Shown here piece after piece: positions 34,367 through 45,069 of a stretch of 64,000 nt of DNA; positions within the stretch are counted from its first letter, which is position 1, and every line of letters starts with the position of its first letter. Position numbers and translations under genes: made by a program. The notes below the pieces were generated by a model. That model was given only the letters and a program-made list of their open reading frames with translations. It was not told the DNA's origin and searched no databases. The DNA comes from Morinoia aosen. Its lineage: Eukaryota; Arthropoda; Malacostraca; Amphipoda; Talitridae. The DNA is taken from NCBI GenBank assembly GCA_030386875.1, contig CM059568.1, positions 26,902,120 to 26,966,119 on the forward strand, written 5' to 3'.

Positions 34367-34578
34367 CTTTACACTTATGAACGGCCGTTATATTACGTTC
34401 GCCGCAGCACGGCAAAATACGGTCGTTAAATAGCGGCACCGCTTTCCTAGGAAACCGTAGCTTTAGGCTCTCACACTCACATCGTGGGTCTTCGAATCCC
34501 GGAGGTGACGAACTTTTTTCTCAGCGATCACTTTCATGTTTTTCTTACTGATGTAGACTTTTGTGAGGCAATATTATA

Positions 34579-35585
34579 AGTAGAGCTGTGCCAATGCATA
34601 ACTTGCATATATGCACTCAGAGAGATATGCAGAACGTTTTATGCAATGCAAAAAATTGTCTTGTGCATATGCGAAATCACATATGCAATTACGCATATAC
34701 ACTGTAACAGATGTAATATGCAAAGTGCTTTTTGCATATGCACAATATCATAGCACATATGGTGTCATGCGAGTGGTGCAATTTAATTGTCCTGTTTTTA
34801 ATGTAAAACTGCAAATTTGTTCCTTAATCCAGAAATTTTGTACATTGATGGCACCTCTCGCATACATACATACTCTCAGTTGCAAGCAACATCACAAGTT
34901 TTAACCGGTGCACTGTCGTCAGTGCCTGATCCCCAGGTTACCTTCTTGACTTGTTCTTCAGTTGTTAAATATGGTTCATCAATAAAATACAATAGAGGTG
35001 TCCGAACTGAATTTAATGAAGTTTGAAGTATTTCAGGATTGCATAGTGTGATAGTTTTTGAACATCTAGTGATAGTTTTCTTGTTCTCTTCTACACATAG
35101 GCCTACCTATACGTACAAAAGTGTTCAAGTGAAAATACAACTGGGAAATTTGAATCAATTTTCGAAACATATGCATTTAGTGAAGGAATAATAAATACCT
35201 CTCTTGTGCTCTGCCTGTTCATTAAAAAATGAGAAAGAACTTACCAAACCAACTTTTGGTGCTCGCATGACCAAGTTCCCTTCCTTGAAGGTGTCACGGG
35301 TTCAAATCCCTTCGCTGCGCATGACTTTTTGCATGACTATCCATCGTTATCACATACGTTAAGCCTTGTTTTACTTTGGAATCCAGTGAATATTTTCATG
35401 TTTCAGGGAATATATTCTTGTTTCTTCATTATCAGCAAATGCATGATATCTTAAATATTGAAGACTATCGTAAAGAATAAATACTTTACGGTTCAATATT
35501 TGAAATATCGCACAAGTTCCAACTAACTGAAGTCCTTCATTCAGCAGTCGCATATTGCTTGCATATAAATGAGAGTACAGCACGC
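34579..35585 (+). repeat. GCATAT-rich interspersed repeat, copy 1
   Basis: Begins AGAGCTGTGCCAATGCATAAC and ends with ATATTGCTTGCATATAAATG. A second copy lies inverted at 50175-51405. Blocks shared by both include the region of 34690-35140, the tRNA-like module and 35340-35580. The coding look of its frames (for example 34817-35026) is not supported by any family. Class unknown; possibly a non-autonomous DNA transposon with a tRNA-derived insert. Confidence 0.65.
35256..35321 (+). ncRNA. tRNA-like module inside repeat copy 1
   Basis: Contains a B-box GGGTTCAAATCCC and a CCTTC-GAAGG hairpin upstream, with an A-box-like GCTCGCATGACC. It corresponds to the module at 50532-50613. The acceptor stem does not close, so it is a tRNA-derived relic, not a tRNA gene. 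Confidence 0.4.
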
Positions 35586-35649
35586 AGGCAGGGAGGTCGG
35601 CCAATAAATCTCATTTTCCGCTCAGTGGAATTTCTAAACTATTGCACCT

Positions 35650-36296
35650 TCGAACTTCAAATAGCACGGGTCATCGACGACGAAATTATAAGTTCTTCCT
35701 TCCTTCAACATCTGAGACGAATTGATCGCGTGTCCGTTTTCATATCTGCCGCTCGTTTTCCGATGCTCGTCGTTGTAACTGTTTAAAATCCAGTTTTCTT
35801 CTCGTGTAGTGAGTAGGCTTTATTTCTAGCCCCACTATATGGGCAAGCTAGCACAAATCAGCTGGCCGTAATAGTGAGGCTAAAATTTGGGCCGCACTCA
35901 GCCTTTATTATCTCAAACAAAGTAGATTCATTCCATGCTTAAGAATAAAAAGTTGCAATTCTCTATGGTTCCTCAGATCCTGGCACGTAAACATGTTTGG
36001 AGACGAGTTACCCCATATTTATTAAGGGCCAGTATTTTATGAAATTCTACAATATTTCTAAAACAATTATGTCACAAAACGCTACTAGAATACTTAGAAA
36101 CAAGCTTAGCCAAAAATGAGTTACACTAAACGTAGCCCAACGAGCACATAATGATACAAGTACACACTTAACCCTGCACAATGAATTTCACAGCTTGCTC
36201 ATCATATAGATGGCAATAAAATTTGTTTCCAGAAACGTATGCTAACCTTGCATACTTATCATTCGTTTCTTTTCAGTCATGTGAAACAGAAACATG
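35650..36296. other. No gene seen
   Basis: Between the repeat copy and the left end of the MULE-like element. Confidence 0.4.
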
Positions 36297-36969
36297 ACCA
36301 AAAATCATATATAAAAACACAAGCAAAGAAAATTGGATAAAAATCGCGATAACGCAAATGGCAGTCGCCCTGCTATATCGAAGTGACGGTTTTGTTCCTC
36401 ATAATAGTCGACAGAAATAATTTTGTAATAAATTTTAATGACTTAGTGAACGTGAAAATGAGTTCATTGCTAATCTTCGAACAGGATTTTTATGAAAATC
36501 AAGCTACAGTTTCAGAACAACAACTCCTACATCCTCGCAGGATTCGCATTAACAAACAACAGACAGACATGGGTACGTGGGATCGAACACAGGCACCGTA
36601 ATAAATTAATATCACAACAACAAAAAGGTAAAAAGATTCTACGCATGGGTGATTTATGAACCTAATTATTGTTTCATAATGAACTGCACTTTTCAGGCAA
36701 ATGAACAAAGATATGCGATCTGAAGTGAAACATTTCCTTTCCATTACATTCTCTAGCAGTTTTGGTTTTTATACTCGTATGCTCGGGAAGCGGCTTGTAT
36801 TCACGAGACACTGATGGATGAACTTGCAACTTAGGACATTTGATATGACTACACAATAAATAAAAATTACGATTCATAATTTGACTACTCTCGCTCATTT
36901 GAAGGAATCTCATAAGTTAGTTGTAATAGCCGCACGAAATAACCTACGCTTATGGAGACATCCAAGTTA

Positions 36970-39900
36970 TTATTCTAGGCTAATTGTTCGACGGGTAATA
37001 ACTTCGGGTCCGGGCAGTCCAATTGGTTTCCCCCCTTTCATCGTGAAATTTTTCTCTTTTATCAACGAAGGGAAGGGTGTTATAGAGTGTGCTTGAAGAC
37101 ACTGGATGATATGGGAAAGCATTTCCTCCTTCACATAAGTGACGAGGCACGGGTTTTCTCCATTTACCACGGACGTCATAAATGCCAGTGAGAATGGACC
37201 GCAACTCGCTCCATCCCTTTGGTGTTGTACTCCTAGACACTGTATCAGAATGTGTCTTATGTTCTTCACGTTCGCGTATAAATTTGTCAAGTACTTTATC
37301 ACATCACGACTGGGATTACCATTCAAAGAGCACAGGTACTGGACGCGCGCTACGCCTTCTTCAGCTCGGTCGCGACACAGTGCGTTAATCACGACGATCC
37401 AATGACTTCCGGTGTGACTAGCTTTTTTGTAACCTTCTTCACCGACCTTTACCGCACATTGCAAATACGAGGTATTTAATACTTGCACAAACAGCTCTGC
37501 GTGACAACTCAGCGGCTTCGGTTCGAAAACCGTGAGGGGGGAGTGAACTCTGTATTGTTGGTTCTCCCTGCGAATAAGAGTACAAAAGGGATCAACCTCG
37601 TCACTGGAAAGCCAACTCGTAGCTTGAATGATATTTTGTTTGTTTTTAGTTTCCAGGTTCAAATCTTTGAGCCATCAAATCTTGCTTGATGTACTTCTGT
37701 CTTCCGATTCACAAGTCCCGACACATAGGAGGTCTTTTCTATTTCTTTTTTGTTCATGATCCGTATAGGATTCACACTTAATGCTAGTTATTTTTCCTTC
37801 ATTTTGTTTCGCATTAGGAAGCTCGGAGATGAGATCAACTGTAATTATTCCCTGCTGAGTGCTAAGACAGGTATCAGAACCTTGTTTTTCTGTAATGCAT
37901 TTACTTCGATTATCAAGAGAGAATACAGGGGCCAGGTTTTGTACAAGGCTTTCGTGTTGCGTGTCATTGGTGAATTTCACTTTTTTTTGTGCAGTATTTT
38001 TTTGGGGAGAAATCGAAAGCGTTCTACTAACACGGATTTTTTGAAGTTTCAAAATTGAATGGACACTTTTCAATTTCGTTTCGCTCGTCTTAGTACCATC
38101 TTGGGGTCGTCCCTGCAGAAGTTGATAGAATTTCTCTCGAGCTTTCTCAGTGAAAGATTGTGACCGAGATCCATTTCCCCCCCAGCGCTCTTCATACTCG
38201 TTTTCGCCTTCTTTCACCGCCTTCTTCTTGCGTTCCTTGTAATCGAGCGATGCTTCTTTCGCTCTACCCTCCGCTTGTGTGTGCATAGTACGAATGAACT
38301 CTGCTAATGTTTTTCGATTTCCTCGTAGTATATCATGCTTAACAATTTTATGCCAGCCTTCTACTAATCCATTTGTCTTAGTTCCACCATGCACTCCACA
38401 CCAGAGTGGAGTGAATGGCATGGAAATCGTCAATACGTCATCCAGCATCTCAGGGGAATACAAAGGATTAGGGATTGTTCCTTCAATAGTCATGTTTTTT
38501 TTAACGTCTGCCGCGATAGCCACGAATTTCTTACCCACGGCACACTTATCGCGATATCTCCCGGTGTCTTCTACTATCATTGCGTTATTAGGCTCGACAT
38601 CGTCAGGGTCAATGTCGATGGAAACATCACGACTCATGAGAGGTTCAATTCCCTCTCCAAGGAAAGGAGTGACCAGTATTTTGCATCAGTTCCTAAAGAT
38701 TGCGTAGATAAGGTGTTTTGAAGGAGCTTGCGCAATATCGGCAAAATACTGCTTTATTGTACTGCGTTCCTGAGGCTTCAGTTTTGGGAAGAACTCCTTA
38801 GATTTTTCAGCAATGGTCTTCATAAAATGCGCGTGGCAAAGCTTCACCTGTGTATAATTGAGCTCCGCCTCATCAGGACTCATCCACAGTCGGTCAAGAT
38901 ATGATGGTAGGTCGCCCAACTTTAGCGCAGCCGTTATCGCATGTAAGTATGCGAAACTATGGTCGACTACTTTGCACTTCGGTTTGAAGTCTGTCCCATT
39001 TACTTCTCTATAGTTCTGTACGAGGATTGCGAGCATACCTTCGATGTAGATTGTAGAACTTTTTTTAGATACCATAGAGATTGCTGATAATGGCGAATCA
39101 CCTTTTTTTCTTTGAAAAACTGCTGCATGATAGAGGTAGCTGTTCGATTCGTCACCTTGCACGATTCCTCCAGTGGAATCCAAATGGAGAGTGGCATCCG
39201 GGGTTCTGGCAAGCTCGTGCAGCTCTTCTTCGGTCTGAAGTATTATTTTAGAGTTGATCGTATCGTATTCATGCACAAAAGCGGGGATAATTTTTTTGTT
39301 GGCCTTGTCAGAGGCTTTCAAGCCCTCGATGGTTAACTGTAAGTCCGACTTGTCATCCTTAGAAAGTTTATTGCGGTTCCTCACCATCTGTCCAAGTTTC
39401 CTGATACGATCGAGGGACGAAATTTTCGTGGTATCCGTACCATTTCCCGTATTGGCAAGTTGTTTATAGTAAACACTCGCCGCGTCTTCCAGTAAGACAG
39501 CCTGTCCAATGCGTGGTTTTTCCTCAATTTTTGCCTGTCTCTTACTAATTTTATGGTTCTTATTTGCTTCGTGTGCTTCCAACAAATAGACTGTGCATCC
39601 TCCCGCTATTTCTTCCTGCCCGTTGAAACAGACAATTTTTTGCTTGAGGCCGCAGAGCGGGTCTTGGCAGCGAACTAGGAAACTGAACACGGGTCGTCCT
39701 GCAAGATGGGAGCTCGGATATAATTTCCTCTTATAAAATGTGCAATGACACTCTTGGTTGAGATTTCCTATGCCTTTCAACAGAGTAATGTGCCTTTCAT
39801 GTCCTCGTTCATAAAAATGTTTATTATTGCAACCGTTCAGCATATCAGTAAACCGTTCTTTCAAACGATAAATCTGATTTTTCTTTGCTCTCATGAAGCT

Positions 39901-40569
39901 TTCGAAATTTTGTTCGACGGTTCTTCTTTGCGCTGCTAGTTGCCATTCCATAAAAAATTTATCGGTCGTACTTTCGTACTTTCGTTCGCATTTTCCGGAG
40001 GAAATTTCATACTGGAAGTCGTCGTCTGAATCTTGGGAGTCGTTGAACTTTTCTTCACTTTCAGCGCCGTCGTTACTCTGGCAGTCATTTTCAGATATTT
40101 TATTCTGGAAGTCGTCGTCTGAATCTTGGGAGTCGTTGAACTTTTCTTCACTTTCAGCGCCGTCGTTACTCTCGGAGTCATTTTCAGATATTTTATTCTG
40201 GAAGTCGTCGTCTGAATCTTGGGAGTCGTTGAAATTTTCTTCACTTTCAGCGCCGTCGTTACTCTGGGAGTCATTTTCAGATATTTTATTCTGGAAGTCG
40301 TCGTCTGAATCTTGGGAGTCGTTGAACTTTTCTTCACTTTCAGCGCCGTCGTTACTCTGGGAGTCATTTTCAGATATTTTATTCTGGAAGTCGTCGTCTG
40401 AATCTTGGGATTCGTTGAACTTTTCTTCACTTTCAGCGCCGTCGTTACTCTCGGAGTCATTTTCAGATATTTTATTCTGGAAGTCGTCGTCTGAATATTG
40501 GGAGTCGTTGAACTTTTCTTCACTTTCGGCGCCGTCGTTACTCTCGGAGTCATTTTCAGATATCTGCAT
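36970..40569 (-). pseudogene. MULE-like DDE transposase fused to a Ulp1-type protease
   Basis: One minus-strand frame of 1,199 codons from the ATG at 40569, interrupted only by TGA at codons 628 (38686-38688) and 965 (37675-37677). Residues 1-186: six acidic repeats of 31 residues. Residues about 230-350: Cys/His-bearing region (ECHCTFYKRKLYP, RCQDPLCG). Residues 455-745: transposase core with candidate triad Asp464 (HLDSTGG), Asp536 (VVDHSFAYLH), a C-x-A-H motif (KLCHAHFMKTI) and Glu737 (TNGLVEGWHK). Residues about 1000-1160: Ulp1/C48 protease with SHWIVV (His), VQHQRDGASCGP (Gln and Cys), while the position expected for Asp reads Cys (CSLNGNP). Plant Kaonashi MULEs carry similar Ulp1 domains. 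The many conserved motifs and absence of frameshifts suggest recent activity. Confidence 0.75.
40011..40566 (-). repeat. Six-copy 93-bp coding tandem repeat
   Basis: Each unit codes for 31 residues (ISENDSESNDGAESEEKF is the core). The copies differ by only a few substitutions, such as CAG/GAG and a changed Asp, so the array is young or homogenised by gene conversion. Confidence 0.95.
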
Positions 40570-40904
40570 TGGATGTAAAAAAGTGGGATTTTATTTAAGG
40601 TAAACATTTGTATTGCTCATTTTGGAGCCCATCATTGGTACAATTGCTAACACTTATTGACATATATAAGTAAACAATTCTCCAAGCTCAATAGATTATA
40701 GGAACTCACATATGATGATTTCTTCGTAGCTACTGCTGCTGCTGCTGCAAATTCGGCGTGGAAGAATTCATTCAGAGGGACCGCCCCTGCAGGGGGGTCT
40801 GGGAGAGTCTTGCATTGGCGCTGAAGAGGAAAAGGACAGAACACTAGCAACGTACAGCTTTAAGAACGGTCTTCATTTGTGACTCTTCGGTGTATCAAGC
40901 GTAA

Positions 40905-40985
40905 AGAGAAAGCGAGAGGGAGGGAGACGAAGAGACAGAAGTAGGGAGTGAGAGAGGGGAGGGATAGAGGGAGAGAGCGAAATTG
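40905..40985. repeat. GA-rich simple repeat
   Basis: Imperfect GAGAGGGAG run in the region upstream of the MULE transposase start. Confidence 0.7.
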
Positions 40986-41620
40986 CGGAAGTCATTGTAC
41001 GATGAAGTGAAAAATGCTCACGACAAAATAAATGCATGGTATTCCTCATGCCGGTGACACACTCGGAGTTTCGTTTCCGATCTGATTTGTCTACACGAGC
41101 GTTTCCGGCTCTAACTGAGACTGCACATCTTCATAATTTTGCGACTTAAACTCTACCTATTCACAATTTATAGTATGACTATTTTATTTCTCAATGTTTG
41201 TATGTGTTGCAATGTGTACATATGTTTACCCCATTCTTTTTTTAACTACTTTTAAACATTCAACAGATTTTCAAAAATGAAGTTCTAATATTACGAGTGC
41301 ATAGGACCCGTCGAAAATTCATATACAATAAAATACAAAGTGTCTCCTTAAACAAATAATTTCATAAATAGATTTAGGGTTTTACTGTTCATAATTTCTC
41401 CTATCTTATTACAATGGAAATTTCATTGAATAAATGAAATTGGTTAGTCCGTCTTGCTTGGTGTTTCTCCCTTTCACGCTCGTAAAAGTTGTTAAGTGAT
41501 TGTTTCTGCGATACAGCAAAAGATCATGATATATTTCCAATAGGTCGATTCTTAGGGAATCTCACGCGTTAGATAAAAAGGAGAACCAACGTACAAATAT
41601 ACATACCTATTTATTTATTT

Positions 41621-41672
41621 TAATGGCAAACGTTTCGAAATATTTCAGTTCCATCTTCAGTGCTGAAAAACA
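41621..41672 (-). ncRNA. Hammerhead ribozyme candidate, left arm
   Basis: Minus-strand core CTGAAGA (41654-41660; position 7 of the core is the variable one), stem II GGAA/TTTC with one wobble pair, GAAAC, ACGT stem III, cleavage triplet GTT, stem I GCA/TGC plus TTTT/AAAA. Confidence 0.5.
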
Positions 41673-41967
41673 TACTAAAAGGTCAAAAAGATGAAAAAAC
41701 TCAAAATACATATATAAAGGTCATACATGTTAAAAAAAGTATGTAAAAAATAAATTTATAGCATACAAACATCTATAAAACTTTAATCCTACTGATGATT
41801 CAACTACAGTGAAAACGATCATTCACATCGGCTCATTCACCCACCATTAAACCAGTACATACATCCATACATTTACACATGGGAACCTAACAAACAGACG
41901 CGCGCAAACACACTCCACAAACAAGCCGATGGCAGTACTGTAATGTTACCAATGTTAACTTTCCAGC

Positions 41968-42080
41968 TCAATGTGTCCGAAACAATCTAATCCTACGCGC
42001 TGCTTCTGGTACGGCCGCAACGGTAGAAAATCCAATCGAAAACAAAACGCCAACTGTGTCAACGGCCAAACAGAGCTGAT
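41968..42080 (+). repeat. 110-bp direct repeat, copy 1
   Basis: CTCAATGTGTCCGAAACAAT onwards; recurs at 43559-43672 with a few changes. Origin unknown; possibly the end of a larger repeat. Confidence 0.8.
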
Positions 42081-42113
42081 CTTTTAACTTGATCTTTTTG
42101 GCCTTTTTGTATG

Positions 42114-42166
42114 TTTTTCAGCACTGAAGATGGAATCGAAATATTCCGAAACGTTTGCCATTAAAA
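42114..42166 (+). ncRNA. Hammerhead ribozyme candidate, right arm
   Basis: CTGAAGA at 42124-42130, stem II GGAAT/ATTCC around a short loop, GAAA at 42148-42151, ACGT, triplet GTT (cleavage after 42155), stem I GCA (42121-42123) with TGC (42156-42158) and TTTT with AAAA (42163-42166). All required core bases are present. Confidence 0.6.
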
Positions 42167-42189
42167 TAAATGAATATGTAAATATGTAC

Positions 42190-43555
42190 GTGAGATCATG
42201 AAATTGTTATACATCGGTATTTTCCCAATTCCGATACAGTTGGCCTGACAACATTTCGAAATCTTTATTACAACGAACTAATTCATTATATAATGCCTGG
42301 AAAGAGATACTATTTCAACTTTTCAAATCGTAAAAACATAATTACAAAAATCTACACCTCAGCGTATTCTTCATTAGAAAGTGGGCATCGATCATAACAT
42401 AAAAAGTTAAACATGGAAATAATATAGTGAAATAAGAACTATAACTCTTGGAGAACCATGCAATACTCAACGAATAACGTTAGAAATGAGCAAAAATTTC
42501 AATTAATAATACATGTTACCTTGACCAAAATTCAATAAAGTAAACAAAACAAAATCAATTAGGAGTACATAAGTATTGCATATTGTTGGAAAAAATCAAC
42601 TAATATTACAGTTATTAACATCAGAATAAACTCATCGAATTTTTATCATTAAGACAGATAATATAATCTGAAAACGACAGAAGTCTTGATGTATCAGGCC
42701 ATAGCTTCAGGTGTTGGCAAGGACTATTAATTATTTAGCAATTCTTCGAAGCAAAGAAATACAAACTGGAAGAAATCGTCAGGAACCACTGGCATGGAAC
42801 ATAGATAGACACATTAAGTACGTGCAGTGTTGCCACTCTTTATGTGAGTGCCATGAATTGCGTCAGCTGAGCAGTTCTGCAAGTAACTTGAAACACATTT
42901 ACTGCTAGTTTCTACTTCCTATGTATGAATTGAAGGGGAAATGAACGAAACAGAAAGAAACAAATTAAGTTTGCGAAGTTTTCATTTTCTCATTCCTGCT
43001 GTTTAACTGCAAAATATTCATTATTGCTTCAGAACGAAACTTGTGTTTCGAAACGTAGAAACCTCATATATATGTATGTGTGCGTATCTACTTTGTCTAG
43101 ATATCATGACAGTGTGAGGTAATAAGTAAAAATATGCTGTTTCGAACTTCGAAAAAATAAACGGCAAAAACATTGCGAATTCTTTAAATTTTCGGTCAAG
43201 TATTTCAACTCTCTTGTGTTTACGTTCTGTTTTGAACAATTTAAAGTTATTTATAACGAAAATTAAAATTGGAGACGCAAAAAAAGCGACTTCCACCTCT
43301 ACTCCACCGCATTCGGAAAAGCGACTCAGACTCAGACTCTACCCCAAAACACGAGACTACGGAATTGTATCCAACCGGTAGAGATGCTGGTCATGACTTT
43401 AAAGGTAAGTAAAAATATAACGTTGCAAAACCTTGTATTTGTGTACCGAACATAGCCACCATTTCTGGGAAGGCGGTAAAAAACCGTCGAGTGTATAGCG
43501 GCAGTGGGCGGCTGCATTGCTGCCATCGGCGTTAAATGATCCGCTCGTTAATTTT
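42190..43555. other. No gene seen
   Basis: AT-rich filler within the MULE-like element; a CTCAGACTCAGACTC stretch near 43325 matches GGAGTC-rich sequence near 46890-47035 in the other direction. Confidence 0.4.
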
Positions 43556-43558
43556 TCA

Positions 43559-43672
43559 GCTCAATGTGTCCGAAACAATCTAATCCTACGCGCTGCTTCT
43601 GGTACGGCCGTAACGGTGAAAAATCCAATCAAAAACAAAACGCCAACTGCGTCAACGGCCTAACAGAGCTGA
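43559..43672 (+). repeat. 110-bp direct repeat, copy 2
   Basis: Same sequence as 41968-42080. Confidence 0.8.
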
Positions 43673-44087
43673 TTCATGTCACTTACATAATCAAAATTGT
43701 TAAAAAGTTATCGGGAGGCTTCCTAATCTTAGGTAAAAAGGAGATATATAAAAATACCATATAAAATACTTACTCGAAGTAAAAATTGCAAGTAAACATA
43801 AAATATAACGTTTAGACCATTCGTTCATCTTCAGCAAAAAACAAATTCACCTGAAAAGACATGCAATGATTTAGATTGATGATAAATTGAAAAAAACTTA
43901 AAAACTGCTAGTTAACTATTGATAGCGGAAAAGAACTAAGCTGGTTATTTGAAATCGGTTTATATTTGAAAATGAATAAATCGTAAGGACTCCAAAATTC
44001 TCGAATCGGTGGCAAATTCAAATCTGGTAAGAATTTTAAAATCACTGATGTCAAACGGGCTATTACAATGCTCTGAATGATCCCTAA

Positions 44088-44740
44088 AGCGGCCCATACA
44101 CGATCAATTATATTGTGCAAGTCTGGCTTGCACAATGTAATTGACAACTTTCAGTTAGCCGCACACGATCAATATACATGCGCAAAAAAGGCAGTTTGTT
44201 CTGCTACAAAGTTGGCTGATATACCTGGTCCGCTCCAGTGCCAGATATTTCTGAATCCAAAACTGTTCTCAGTTCTTTGCGAGTTGGTCCTATATGCATT
44301 TATCTTTTTTTACATCTCCTCTCATGGAATTTGAATATTTTTCCTGTAATTTTTCCACAAAGACAGCATAAACTGCATCTTTCTTTGGCCTGTTTGAGTA
44401 ATTATCACATTTTACTTTCGATAAAAGTGGTAAAGTTTTATGAACTTGTAAACATTCAAATACGAATTCCCTGTCTTCTATTTCACACATTTTAATTGTA
44501 GGCTACTTACTCAATCTGAAACAGAAAATAGTTTAGCTTGCACAATTCCATTGAAGGGCAGCATACACAGTCAAATAATTGCGCAATGCTAGAGACTTGC
44601 TCAAAAAATATCAAGCAGAACTGATTTACTCAATACAATTGCGCAAGTCCTCAATATCGCCCATACACGGTCAATTTAATTGACAATTGAGGGTATTGAC
44701 AATGATATTGCGCAGTATAATTGATCGTGTATGGGCCGCT
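44088..44740. mobile_element. Harbinger-like MITE with TAA duplication
   Basis: Ends AGCGGCCCATACACGATCAA and its complement; TAA stands outside both ends (44085-44087, 44741-44743), the three-base target typical of PIF/Harbinger elements. Internal GCACAAT/ATTGTGC motifs give further pairing. Contains a MADF-like coding fragment. Confidence 0.75.
44190..44490 (-). pseudogene. MADF-domain fragment in Harbinger-like MITE
   Basis: Minus strand EFVFECLQVHKTLP, KPKKDAVYAVFVEKL-type middle and a broken continuation with RTNSQRTENS and WHWSGPG resemble the MADF DNA-binding domain of the accessory protein in Harbinger elements. It is interrupted by a stop after 44290 and is not functional. Confidence 0.45.
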
Positions 44741-45069
44741 TAACAGCTGAATGCGAAGACTAGATTTTAAAATCCTCACCAGATCTAAATTTGCCACCGA
44801 TTTAAGAATTTTAGACTCTTAATTCATTTTAAAAATTAAACCAATTCTAAACAACCACTTTAGTTCTTTTCAGTTATCAAGACTTAAGCGGTGGTTTTTA
44901 GGGTTATTTTTTCAATTTATCATCAATGTAATTCATTTCATGTCTTTTCACGTAAATTTGTTTTTGCTGATGATGAGCGAAGGCTCTCAACGTCCATTTC
45001 TTACGATTCTTTTCCAGTCTCGAGAATATCTTTTAATTATAAGTGTTTTATACCATATATCCTTTCTTA

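Larger units (their letters stand above)
41603..42185. mobile_element. Inverted pair of Penelope-like ends (second family)
   Basis: 41603-41685 and 42100-42185 are near-perfect inverted copies (ATGGCAAACGTTTCGAAATA and its partner). Each contains a hammerhead-like core pointing outward. Between them lies unrelated sequence including one copy of a 110-bp repeat (41968-42080). Confidence 0.6.
43745..45060. mobile_element. Inverted pair of Penelope-like ends (third, decayed)
   Basis: 43745-44060 and 44745-45060 are diverged inverted copies. A CTGAAGATGA/CTGATGATGAGC motif lies in each (near 43830 and 44967), but the GAAA core half is lost in both. The arms are separated by a later Harbinger-like MITE. 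Confidence 0.45.

Noticed and set aside
34817-35026. Coding-looking frame also present at 51084-51293
   Set aside because: Its conservation is explained by both being copies of one repeat; there is no known family or catalytic motif.
36550-36600. tRNA-like B box on the minus strand near 36565 and another near 34480
   Set aside because: Single box without A box or stems; too weak to annotate.
40011-40566. CRISPR-like regular array
   Set aside because: Units are contiguous and coding with no spacers.
36970-40569. Selenocysteine or programmed read-through at the two TGA codons
   Set aside because: No known selenoprotein family and no SECIS that I can see; CGA-to-TGA decay is simpler. Kept only as something to check.
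39893-40603. Two frames of over 220 codons overlapping the MULE N-terminus
   Set aside because: Shadows of the 93-bp coding repeat; the acidic frame continues into the transposase, the others do not.
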